A stretch of DNA of 42,280 bases from Gnetum montanum (Eukaryota > Streptophyta > Gnetopsida > Gnetales > Gnetaceae), in NCBI GenBank assembly GCA_015680685.1, contig MNCI01004513.1, positions 92,840 through 135,119 of the forward strand, written 5' to 3'. Below the pieces are notes generated by a model. That model did not search any database and was not told the DNA's origin. It saw only the letters and a list, made by a program, of their open reading frames with translations. Positions 11,129 to 20,716 of the stretch are shown here, in pieces. Numbering within the stretch: the stretch's first letter is position 1; each line of letters begins with the position of its first letter. The position numbers and the translations under genes are program-made.

Positions 11129-12181
11129 TGATGAGTGGTGAGGTACCCCTACACTCAACCATATGAAACGAGCGTAGCATGTGCGATCCGGTCTAAATCC
11201 GCAGATTAAATGCCTAAACGCCCCATCGAACACTTGGGGTTAATCATTCGTTGTCTTCCCAGACTTACTTGTTGTTGTGACGGTGTATGGTNNNNNNNNN
11301 NNNNNNNNNNNNNNNNNNNNNNNNNNNNNNNNNNNNNNNNNNNNNNNNNNNNNNNNNNNNNNNNNNNNNNNNNNNNNNNNNNNNNNNNNNNNNNNNNNNN
11401 NNNNNNNNNNNNNNNNNNNNNNNNNNNNNNNNNNNNNNNNNNNNNNNNNNNNNNNNNNNNNNNNNNNNNNNNNNNNNNNNNNNNNNNNNNNNNNNNNNNN
11501 NNNNNNNNNNNNNNNNNNNNNNNNCGTAATGCACATGCTCAAAGTGGTTGTACTAAGGCACCTAACTAGGAGGAAAGGGTGAGAGAATCTAACTAGCCTA
11601 AGTGCGATGAGCAGCCGATTCCTTGACTAACCGTACACATTGGGGGTGTTCAACTACGAGTAGGATTACCAAGCATAGATTCTGGAATATGCCACTGGGT
11701 TACCAAGTAGTCACACTAGATGCTCGTAATCAAGTTGTACTCATACCGCATGCGATGAGCAACCGATTCCTTGACTAACCGTACACATCCTTAGATGCTT
11801 GTAATCAAGTTGTACTCGTACTGCATTCTAGGAAAGCAATAAATAACAATTAAAGAAAATCCTAATCCATGCACTGCAAGGTTTATCCAATCAAGTTCAT
11901 CTTTATTGCCATACACAACTTGTGTTTAGGTACAATGTTGCTCGAATAAAGATCCATTCACTCTAGGACTCCTACTATAGGCACATGGAAAATAATCTAT
12001 CTTTGGAGTGATCAAACTACCAGAGTTTTCATACTTCTAGATCAGGATGGAAAATAAGGGGAGTGCCACCTCTTATTTATAGATTTGGTGGCAGACCGTG
12101 ATATCGCATACGTGATATTGCAGGGGATGACGCAATATCGCATATGCGATATCGCGGTGCATGTGATATCGCATCTCATCA
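11129..12181 (-). repeat. E1 right LTR (5' LTR in element orientation), contains assembly gap
   Basis: About 1053 bases including 233 Ns. In element orientation it starts at 12181 with TGATGAG; the U3 palindrome array (three exact GATATC cores plus GATATT/AATATC variants) lies in 12100-12176, and the TATA box CTATAAATAAG at 12072-12082. It ends in U5 at 11129, one base from the PBS. Confidence 0.88.
11292..11524. other. Assembly gap (Ns) inside E1 right LTR
   Basis: A run of 233 Ns. Any reading frame crossing it is artificial. The missing bases should resemble 4826-5040 in the left LTR. Confidence 0.99.
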
Positions 12182-13130
12182 CTTATGATTTCCTGTATAG
12201 ATCTAATCTTGCAACTCATCAATAAAGAGGAAAAAAGGAGGTGGGGATAAAGGACATCCTTACTTCACTCTAATATTTCTTTGAGACTAAAAAATTTCCC
12301 ATGAATCCTTATCTTTAAGTTCAATGATGATTTCTTCATATAATGTTTATATTATTTTCATCAACTCTATAGAGATGCCTAAACTCTATTTAAGCACAAC
12401 CCAAACTTTTTATGAATCACTAAATCATATGTTTTTGCAAAGTTAATAAAGCAAATAAACAGTTTTTTAGGCATTTTCTGTAGCTTCCATATAATATCTA
12501 AGTCTAACTAAGTAGTTAATTGTGGAATGGTTTTGCCTGAAACTAGCTTGACACATTGCTCTTATGTTATTATCTTCTGCTTGTGCCAAGTATTTTTTTA
12601 AGAATACTACCTAATAACTTAGAAGAAATATTACTTACAACTATCATGCAATAGTTGTTCAAATTGTTTGTATCACCTTTTTTATATAAAGGTACTTCCT
12701 TGTTGATTTTCCATCGCTAATTCAAGCCATTCTTTATAACCAAATTTAGTTGATGAAAAATTTCTCTTTGAATAGAAGTCCTTGCTCATAGAAGCAATTT
12801 AGCATACAAACCATCAAAATCAATAGCTTTTCTAGTTAGCAATCTATTAATAATTTCTATTACTTTAGTCATAGCAAATTGGATAGAATCATAACAAGAA
12901 TTACAATGGTAATTAACTTCTCTTGAAAAGAGATTATTATTGAATGTACAAATTTCATGAAAAGAGAAACAAATTGATGGAGAGACTTTACATTGAAAAT
13001 ATTTTCAAAAACATTTGGACTCCTTTTTAATCATCTATGCAAAATGTTATTGTTGTTATTAGAAAAATGTTTCTTTTTTTTCATGATTAAGCATTTGTAC
13101 TACCTAATTAAATTTCAATAATAATGTGGT
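12182..13130 (-). mobile_element. LINE copy 1, 5' part of the reverse transcriptase
   Basis: Reading down from 13130, minus-strand fragments follow the order of a LINE reverse transcriptase: a KAIDFDGLYAKLLL segment (usual A-G-x-DG-I), IKNGLN...WKINKEVPLYKKGD, NNLNNYCMIVVSNISSKLL, and a 'CFINFAKTYD' piece equivalent to the FVDF+KAFD box. At 12182-12240 comes GCPLSPPPFFLFIDELQ, the QG-PLSPTLF-LFIDEL box. Frames are broken by stops and indels. E1 interrupts it just after this box. The endonuclease domain is not recognisable. Confidence 0.8.
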
Positions 13131-14340
13131 TCTTATCATAGTGAAACTTAAAGTTAACCAATGATCCCTATGACTTGAAGGAAAGATGAAGGACCTAGAG
13201 GGTTGGATAAGTATGTGGAAACTAAGAGTTTTTTGATTTCTTGTGCTTTCACCTTGGATCTTACTAGTTCCACATTCATACACTACCGCTCATGTTTTAT
13301 TGTATTTAGAAATTTTTTTTAAAAAAATGTTTCCTTGCTATGTCACTAGAAAGATGGGTCCCATGTCTAAAGGTAGTTCTATGAAAAAGACAACAATATA
13401 GGTAATTAATTAATTTATAAATAAATTATTTTTGTGTATCACTAGAAAGACATGTAACCGATGCCTAAAGGTGCTCCTTTAACTAATGAACAAGGTCCAT
13501 AACTTACACAACAATGATTAATTAATTATTTTTAATAACTCTAGTGTATGTTTTCCAATTTTTCTTAATGAGTAGTGGTGTCTCCATGTGGTGGTTAGTT
13601 TTTTTCATGATGGTGGGCCCATGATAATGCAATGCAATATAATTAGTAAATATTGGATTGGGTTTAGAATCCTAAGAGACAAGTATACTAGTCATTATAA
13701 TCACGTCATTCCTCTAATTCTTTCCAACTACATTTTACCTCACTAAAATGTTACAATTATGAATTTGATATTTTTGTTTAGAATAATGCAAAATTCCAAT
13801 GATGGTAGTTATGTGTGCAAAATTCCACAAACACTTGTAGAAATTGTTATATAACGACATTATGGGTAGGAACCTGCTTTGGGAAGAATCCACTTGTATA
13901 ACTATTGGGGTCATGCCCGAAGACTAATTTCACTCTCAAAAACATCATGGTAAGCTTCTCTACTTTCATGCATCCTTGTGAGACCAACTTCTCATAAATT
14001 TTGTTGAATTTTAAATTGAATCTCTATGATTTCTCCTAATCTTCTTATTTTTTGTCTAGTTTGAACCTTACATGATCCATTTTTTTATTATTTCCAATTT
14101 TCCAAATATGAGTGGAACTCACATTTAGGCTCACTAGCCCTGAAGAATTTTTAGGACTCATAGGACATGAAAAAATGAAAAATTTTGGGCTTGGGGGGAG
14201 GTGGGGGAGGGGAGGAGAAGTGGAGTTGAGAAGGAAGGGAAGGGGGGGATTTGGAACCCAAAATAAGTAAACATAGGTATTAAAAATGACAAAATTTTGA
14301 GGTTAAAATAAGTCAAAATATAAAATTCTTAAACAATGAG
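13131..14340. other. Anonymous AT-rich intergenic DNA with a G-rich tract
   Basis: No gene or recognised element. Two related blocks containing 'tcactagaaaga...cctaaagg' occur at about 13333-13372 and 13438-13475 (spacing about 105), probably an old duplication. A purine tract at 14188-14250 has G-runs of 6, 5, 4, 3 and 7, giving possible quadruplex potential on the plus strand. Confidence 0.5.
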
Positions 14341-14520
14341 GTGTTAGCCTAGTTGTAATACTTCTAACTTTGAAACTCTAAGTCATTGATTTAATTCTAG
14401 TAGGAAATCATAAGGTATAAAGTCTATGTGGACTATATATCTTCGGATGTAACTATGTTTCAATTATTTTGGGTTCCAACATCCCAACATATGAAATTAT
14501 TGGGTGGTGATATTGTAGCA
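14341..14520 (+). repeat. Possible tRNA-derived SINE
   Basis: TAGCCTAGTTG at 14345-14355 matches the polymerase III box A consensus TRGCNNAGTGG with one mismatch. About 42 bases downstream, GATTTAATTCT (14388-14398) is a weak match to box B GGTTCGANNCC, with about four mismatches. That spacing is typical of tRNA-derived SINEs. I could not define the 3' end or target duplications, so this is tentative. Confidence 0.3.
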
Positions 14521-15500
14521 CCCATAAAAAAATATATAAAGACTTGATGCCCCCTCCCATTTTTTCACATTTTAGTTAATTTACATGAGGGTTTTTGGCT
14601 ATTTCTTGAGCCTAGAAACTTTCAAGCACGATATCTTGCAAATCAAACCTCGTAACTCTCAAAGTTGAGTTTTTTGTCATGGGGACCACCAAAGCATAAT
14701 CTAAAAATTTCACTAATGTCAGGTTTTGTTATGATCAAATTAAGATAGATACCATTATAAATGATGAAACCTAATTGAAAATTAATTAATAATTTAGTGA
14801 TTTAGTTATCTTAGAGCCTAGAGAATGATATCTCGGTATCGCTTTGTGTTGTTGACACTATATTATTTGAGTTTTAATCATAAACAATGGATTAAAAAGT
14901 GTTAAGGTCATCATGAAAAATTTTCAAAAATTAATAACTGATCCATGGGTGATTATAAATGGCACTGAATGTGTTCTTGAAGTTAGCCAACACTTGTAAT
15001 CAAGGGATAAGAGGTCTAAAAATTGGCATAGAAGAAGTCATGGATGTGAAAGAGGCCAACTATAATAATCTCAATTTCGTAAGTAAGGACATGATGAATA
15101 GAATATGTAATCTACATTTATGCATAAGCTAATGTTACAAATGCAACAAGCTACACAATGAGAAGAATCAATGTCATCAAAATAAGTAATGTTCTTCAAA
15201 GAGCATGTTAGGAAAATCAACAATAAGGCAGTGATGGCCAACATGTTACTTGAACTTAACTTTGGATCATTCCTAGAGTTCACTACATAGGAGATCCATT
15301 AAAAGTTGCATGCTTTTCCATTATGATCCGTATTATCTACTAATGGAGAATGGTCTCTAAGGTAACCCTATTAGTTTTTTCGTAATCAACAAGAATTTTC
15401 AATGGTCAATATCATGGAAATCCCTATCTCTTACATTGTCATTGTCATTGTTGTTTCATTGGAAATTCCCAAAATTAGAACAAAGACTATTCGAATCTCC
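14521..15500. other. Anonymous DNA
   Basis: AT-rich, with no frame, LTR end, RT motif or structured repeat that I can support. The small frame at 15071-15283 on the minus strand has no recognisable feature and is probably chance. Confidence 0.5.
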
Positions 15501-15852
15501 ACTTGCTTGGATATAGAGACAAGGACATAATAGATAGAAAGGATAAATGATAAGCAAAGGAAAGAGTATAAGGTTCTAATGCTAGTAGAAAAAGATCTAT
15601 TTTAAAATAAGGACTTATCACTTTTATCCCATGGTGCAACTTAATAGAATTTTAAATTATGCAACTCATTAATATGAAATTTTCAGTGGAAAGTACCTAG
15701 AAAACCTGGCTCATCTCATCTTTCTACAGATTAAGTAAAGATTTCAAAAAAACCAATCAGGTAAAAAGACATTACCATTTTCCTACTTGATTCAAAAATT
15801 GTGCAAGCAAGTAGGAATTGTTGGTTACATTAACGACATTGTGATGTAAAAC

Positions 15853-15907
15853 GATCAATTGGAAAATCCCCTAAGTACTTAAGTTACAATAATGGACACC
15901 TCTACAA
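15853..15907 (+). repeat. Left arm of a 55-base perfect inverted duplicate
   Basis: These 55 bases recur in reverse complement at 16110-16164. The other arm lies between two isolated Ns, which suggests assembly or gap-filling artefact rather than a biological hairpin. Confidence 0.85.
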
Positions 15908-16108
15908 CAACCACATAGTCTATAAGCATAACCACCATTCTAATGATAGGAACCATAGGTGCAAGGGTTAGTATAATACAAACTAGTGTAGTAGATCCTA
16001 GAAAGTAAGAACCTATGGATGAGTCTAATGTTTATTGTGCTATGATTTTTCATCTATAAGAGATATTGTAGATAGTGAGTTTGGGGTAGAAAAATATTGT
16101 CAATCTCN

Positions 16109-16164
16109 ATTGTAGAGGTGTCCATTATTGTAACTTAAGTACTTAGGGGATTTTCCAATTGATC
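16109..16164 (-). repeat. Right arm of the inverted duplicate, bounded by single Ns
   Basis: It is the reverse complement of 15853-15907 with no mismatch over 55 bases; N16108 and N16165 sit exactly at its ends. See the left arm. Confidence 0.85.
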
Positions 16165-17850
16165 NAGAAATATCAAACAATTCTACCTCTTTGCTTATGA
16201 TGTTAGGGAAGGGGGTGTTGGAACCTAAAATAAATTGTAATATAGGTACCTAAGATAATTATCTATCAAATCAAACCTAGGACTTGAGCTTTCAAATAAA
16301 TATTCTTTCCTTATGACATTGGAATCTAGTGATGGCTTAACTATTGTGGTAATGTCTTAAAAATGTCAAAAAGATACTACAAAAATTATTACCAACCATG
16401 TTGCGGAAGCATTCAAAGTATCTATAGTAGTTATTCTAGAATTTACTAGTGTGAAAGATATTTAAGTGTCTATAGGAATAGGAACTAGAAGAGAATGAAG
16501 CATGACTACAAAATGACATGAAGATGAATTGGATAGACTATTATAGATAGGATAAACCATTGGAGATATGTTTGACATCCCTAAAGATGTCATTACAATC
16601 TATTCTAATTTCATTTCTACTAAGAAAAAAGATGATGTTATCTAAAGCCTAGTTGCAGTAAGTTGGGTTAGAAATCTAGAAACCACAAAATGAAGTTATT
16701 TAACTTCATGTACACTTAGAAGATCCTATGTAGTTCATCACTCATGAGATGCTTAACTAATTCCATGATGATATAAGCATTTTATTAAAGGCCAAGAAAT
16801 GGCAAGTTAAATTGGAGAAATAAAAAGTAACATGGGATGCATTGATAATTGATGCAAAGTCACATGGACTAGAAAATAACATTGTCATGTTGCAAGAAAC
16901 CAAATCTTACTATAGAAAACTGAAGAGTTTCTCAAGTGAAAAATGAAAATGAACAGATGAAGAAAAAACATAGACATCTCTGATAAAAAGTTGCAAAGGT
17001 AAACTTGGATATCAACAAGTTAACTAGAGAAAATAAGAATCTTTTCATGGAAGAAGTTCATGCAATATAATAGAGGTTCATGATTGAGATCAAGGCTTGG
17101 AAAAATAAAGTAAGGAGGTAGGAAGAATTTAAATAAAATTTTAGAAATCAAGTTGGTCTTCAAAAGAATATTAATGAGAAAGAAATTTAGATGGCTAAGA
17201 CCAAGCTAAATGTTGCCCTCAAGCAAATTGATGAAAGTCTAGAAGTCTATCCTTAGTAGGATCAATGTAGTGAACCAAGAAAAAATCAAAATAAAGAACC
17301 TACAAATTGAGAACATGACTTAGTATATGGAGTTACCCAACTTGTAATATGCCAATATTGCCATGCCCATGGTAGGTGGACCCAATAATGAATTAGAGAA
17401 ATAAGTCATCATGATACTTTTTTCTATGAACATGAGCACCAACTCCACAACAAAGCAAAACAAAAGTTGCAAACTATTACTATAGAGTTGGTGGTTCTCA
17501 AAGTACATTACACAAGATAGAGAGATATTACAAAGAATCTAGTAAAGAGAATGACTGATTACTATGAGCTTAAGGAGCAAGTATGGATGTTTGAGATTGA
17601 ATGTGTTACTTTCATCATCTAGTTTGTCCAGGCCCATAAGATATTTGTAGATCTATTGTGTCCATGGACCATATCTATAATTGACAACCTAGCCAAGGTT
17701 GCTATGATAATCAATGACTCAAAAACTAATTAGGAGAAGTTTAGGATGCTTCAAGAGTACTTTCACCTGAAGAGATGAGTGATAGAATTCATTGAGGCAT
17801 GATGAACCACCACTAATAAAAATTACTTGAAGATCTATCCATGGCAATTT

Positions 17851-18809
17851 TAAGAGCTTGCACAATTTTGTAAATTTTTTATGTTTGTTCAAGTTTCCAT
17901 CAATTCTTTTTCTATCACTTGAATAGATTTTGTAATGCAGGACTCAATCAATCAATCAACCTAAGTTACTTCTACAAATTTTATAACAAACTTTATCCCA
18001 ATTTTTTTTGACTCAAGGATGAATTTTTAGTGAGTCCACTACTAGTCCAAGTGGAAAGACAATAACTAATGATTTACCAAATAACCTCTTAAGTGTTAAA
18101 GTTAGTAACATCTACAGATTATATCATGGTCTCTTATGATGCTTGTAGATCATATAGTAAAGCTTTGGGTATAGTCACTACTCATCAAATGGTGATTATA
18201 ATCATGAATAAAATAGAGTGACTAATTGTGAGCATAAGTATGAAATATGAGAACAATCACGGTTAGTGGATAAAGTGTCAAAGGATAGAGTGTTAATAGT
18301 AAGAGTGTTAATAATTGAAATCTTAGCAAATAGAGTGTTAGTAGTTAGAATACCACCGGTAAGGTATTTGCCAACGGCTCTAATCTACTAGTGGCTTCAT
18401 CCTCCCAGTATGCATAATTTACTAGTGGTTTTAATTTAGCTAGTGACTCTATAATACCTAGAGATCCTACCTAAATACCACTAGTAAGGAATCAACTAGT
18501 GGCTCAATTTGACTATGAAAGTTATCATGAAAGTAATTGATTATGTTAATGGATTTAGAATGCTAGAATATTATGGTTTCCATAGAGTTGATGCTAGTTA
18601 GAAGGTGCCTTATAGATTCATTATTTGAGGTTGTTGTGGGTAACTGATAGTTTCATTGCATGTGGTAGTACTAATCTTATGGTAATCTTAATGTTTGACT
18701 GAAATACATGAGAATAGTCATCTAGTCATTGATGTTTAGATTGATGATTATTTAATAATGAATCATGTTTGACTACTTCTTGTGGTTATGAAACTAAAAC
18801 TAAAACATT
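17851..18809. other. Anonymous DNA with ACTAGT-rich imperfect repeats
   Basis: No gene. From about 18240 to 18340 'agagtgttaata/agtgttagtag' recurs, and from about 18380 to 18510 'actagtgg'-like units recur at irregular spacing (at least five, both strands), often centred on the palindrome ACTAGT. Their role is unknown. Confidence 0.45.
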
Positions 18810-19313
18810 TTTTTTACATCCACAAATCCTCAAGATCTATTAAACAAGAAAAAAGATATATTGTATGAATAGAAAATACTTCATTAATAAAGTTACCAAG
18901 TTTACTTAGTTCTATTTCAAAAAATATCAATTCAAATATTAGTTGTACTTTTCCATTTATGGCAACTTTGCTTTAGAATAAGACATTCTAAGAATATGTG
19001 ATGGTCATCTTTAATTACTCTTTGATCACAAAAATGAAAGGTTCTCCCTTCTCTTGGAAAATAGACCCCTCTATCTATTTCAATTATAAAATAATGCAAG
19101 CTTAATCTTACTTGGCTAATTAAACATTGTAGGTGATGGAATATAAAAAGAAGAATCACCCAAAGCCATAGTGCTCATCCTACTAAGCTGGGTCCTGGGA
19201 GGGTTGATAGATGACTAAAAGCCTATCCTCTTCAAGTGGTTGTGCCTAGACTTCAACCCAAGTATTTGACTTGAGAAACAAGCACCTTACCATCACTTCA
19301 AATAATAGTCCCT
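18810..19313 (-). mobile_element. LINE copy 2, 3' part (ORF2 C-terminus and tail)
   Basis: The minus-strand frame (19159-18932) contains LISQVRLSLHYFIIEIDRGV, YFPREGRTFHFC and VIKDDHHIFLECLIL, the terminal 'R-SSH-L-VE-GR...PREER-C--C...EDE-HFLL-CP' segment of plant LINE ORF2. It is better preserved than the same segment in copy 1 (about 2760-2850). A T-run at 18809-18816 fits a minus-strand poly(A) tail. It is separated from the rest of the element by E3, and TCCCT at 19309-19313 is the target duplication. Confidence 0.75.
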
Positions 19314-19905
19314 TGTACTGTCCGAAATCATCGATCTCCAACTAGAAGGAAACAGAAACCGGGAGATCTCTGGACACACACAGAAGACCCTACCTTCGCT
19401 TGAGGGCAAGTTGGAATTAACGAAGGCAGAGTACCTTGGGTGGTTTGCACGTGGATCAGGCAAGGATTTCCCCGAACATACACTGAAGTGCTATACGTTG
19501 GGTTATATGTAAACGATGTAACAGATATAAAATGAAATGTAAACAACGTAATTGGTGTAAACAGAGTGTAAACGTATGAGGGCGTAAAGAGTAAACATGC
19601 AAAAATTAATGAAAAAATGTAACAAATTTTAGGAAGAAAATGTAGCAATATTATTGCAAAGTGAGAGTTACAATGCACCGGTCTAACGTAGTTATGGCTT
19701 TTACACAAGGCAGATGAATAGCCCCGGTGGAAGCAAGAATGACAATGTGCTGGTCCAAAATGCAGGCACAGCGTAGAGGCTGTATGCTCAGTGTACAGGG
19801 TTGAGGTCCAGCGTACAGGGTTTTTTGCTCTAGTTCTTAGCGTCTCTATTTTTCTCTTTGGTTTGCTAAAAATTGCCAACCCCAATCTCATGGAAAATTA
19901 TGGTT

Positions 19906-19913
19906 TTTATATA
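19906..19913 (-). promoter_or_regulatory. TATA box in E3 left LTR
   Basis: TATATAAA on the minus strand. The matching site in the right LTR reads TGTATAAA (26838-26845). It sits about 70 bases downstream of the palindrome array. Confidence 0.6.
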
Positions 19914-19984
19914 GGTTTAGATGTTAGACTTGGGTTGGGTGACACGTTGCGCGTTGACCAGGTGTAAAAGGACAAAATTTACAA

Positions 19985-20470
19985 GTGCTCAGCGTGCTGT
20001 ACGCCAGCGTATACAGCTATACGCTAGCGTATATTGCTGTACGCCAGCGTATACAGCTATACGTTAGCGTATATTGCTGTATGCCAGTGTATACATGCTG
20101 GGCGTATACGCTGTGGATGCTGGGCGTATATGCTGGACGTGAAGGATTTACATGTTCAGCGTATAGACTCAAAGATGCATGATGTCAACATCTGATGATT
20201 GCTCTGTTCGTGTGAGTTGATACCTTGTGCCAAATCTTGTTCTGAAATGCTGTTTCCGTGCCGTCTTCGAGGGTTGCATGCTGGGTGTACACATCAGTCG
20301 TACATGCTGGACGTACATGTGAGGCATGTACACTGGGCGTCTACGCTGTGCATGTTGGGCGTATACGCTAGGAATGAAAGCTGGGCATACACGCTGTGAA
20401 TGTTAGGCATATACGCTGGGTGTATACGATGTGAATGTGAACTAGGACGTATACACTAGTCGTATACACT
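19985..20470 (-). promoter_or_regulatory. U3 array of GCGTATACGC-type palindromes (E3 left LTR)
   Basis: Units of the form (C)TGGGCGTATACGCTG with variants at irregular 15-40 base spacing. Eight exact GTATAC cores are present. The array precedes the TATA box in transcription direction, as an enhancer array would. Its equivalent in the right LTR is 26925-27440 with ten GTATAC cores. Confidence 0.6.
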
Positions 20471-20699
20471 GTGAATGCATACTTAGTGAAAACTAAGTAT
20501 TTTGAGCTCCAAAGTTACCATGTTTGATAGCAGATGTTGTCGTGGTCGTCAACGGGTCACAAGGAACTGCTCCTTGTTGAGTTTGACTACGCTTCAAGTT
20601 GTCTGTGAGGCCCTCAAGCTTCAGTCATGTTGGGGAGCATCATGACTTAGCTCGATTCTTGTTGGAGAAGTACTAAGCTCAGAATTTTATGGTGTTTCA

Positions 20700-20716
20700 T
20701 TGGTTCCTCTTTGTTG
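20700..20716 (-). other. E3 polypurine tract
   Basis: The element strand reads AACAAAGAGGAACCAA directly before the TGAAACACC start of the 3' LTR, the expected position and composition for plus-strand priming. Confidence 0.6.

Larger units (their letters stand above)
4662..12181 (-). mobile_element. E1: Ty3/gypsy LTR retrotransposon lacking RT, RNase H and integrase
   Basis: It is bounded by two direct LTRs (4662-5706 and 11129-12181) whose ends read TGATGAG and CTCATCA (the left copy ends CTAATCA). Perfect 5-base duplications CTTAT lie at 4657-4661 and 12182-12186. A tRNA-Asp-like PBS adjoins the right LTR, so the element is transcribed from the minus strand. The interior holds gag and protease remnants, then about 2 kb of non-coding sequence. 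The RT-RNase H-integrase block seen in the related E2 is missing. A hand count over the first ~165 aligned LTR positions gives about 17 differences, mostly transitions, so the insertion is old. It lies within LINE copy 1. Confidence 0.9.
15500..17850 (+). pseudogene. Heavily decayed coding region of unknown, probably transposon-derived, protein
   Basis: I do not recognise the family. Protein-like stretches recur on the plus strand, separated by stops and frame changes: a Thr-rich stretch near 15890-15960; TIGDMFDIPKDVITIYSNFI and STKKKDDVI at about 16550-16643; VTWDALIIDAKSHGLENNIV and MLQETKSYYRKLKSFSSEK at about 16830-16945; a Lys/Glu-rich coiled-coil-like part at about 17020-17240 with MAKTKLNVALKQIDESLEVY; and DLLCPWTISIIDNLAKVAMI and EKFRMLQEYFHLKR at about 17650-17780. 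The ordered charged and hydrophobic patches suggest a once-coding gene, but no catalytic motif, zinc knuckle or terminal repeat was found. Confidence 0.4.
19314..20699 (-). repeat. E3 left LTR (3' LTR in element orientation)
   Basis: 1386 bases. In element orientation: start at 20699, a palindrome array at 20470-19985 (eight exact GTATAC cores, two of them full GCGTATACGC), a TATA box at 19913-19906, then a U5-side region (about 19600-19500) with recurring GTAAAC words. Confidence 0.88.

Noticed and set aside
11210-11582. Open frames crossing the N run
   Set aside because: They exist only because Ns translate without stops; the sequence is LTR.
19314-19891. 187-residue minus-strand open frame in E3 left LTR (and its counterpart at 26404-26640)
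   Set aside because: It lies wholly in LTR sequence; the counterpart is broken in the right LTR and no domain is visible.
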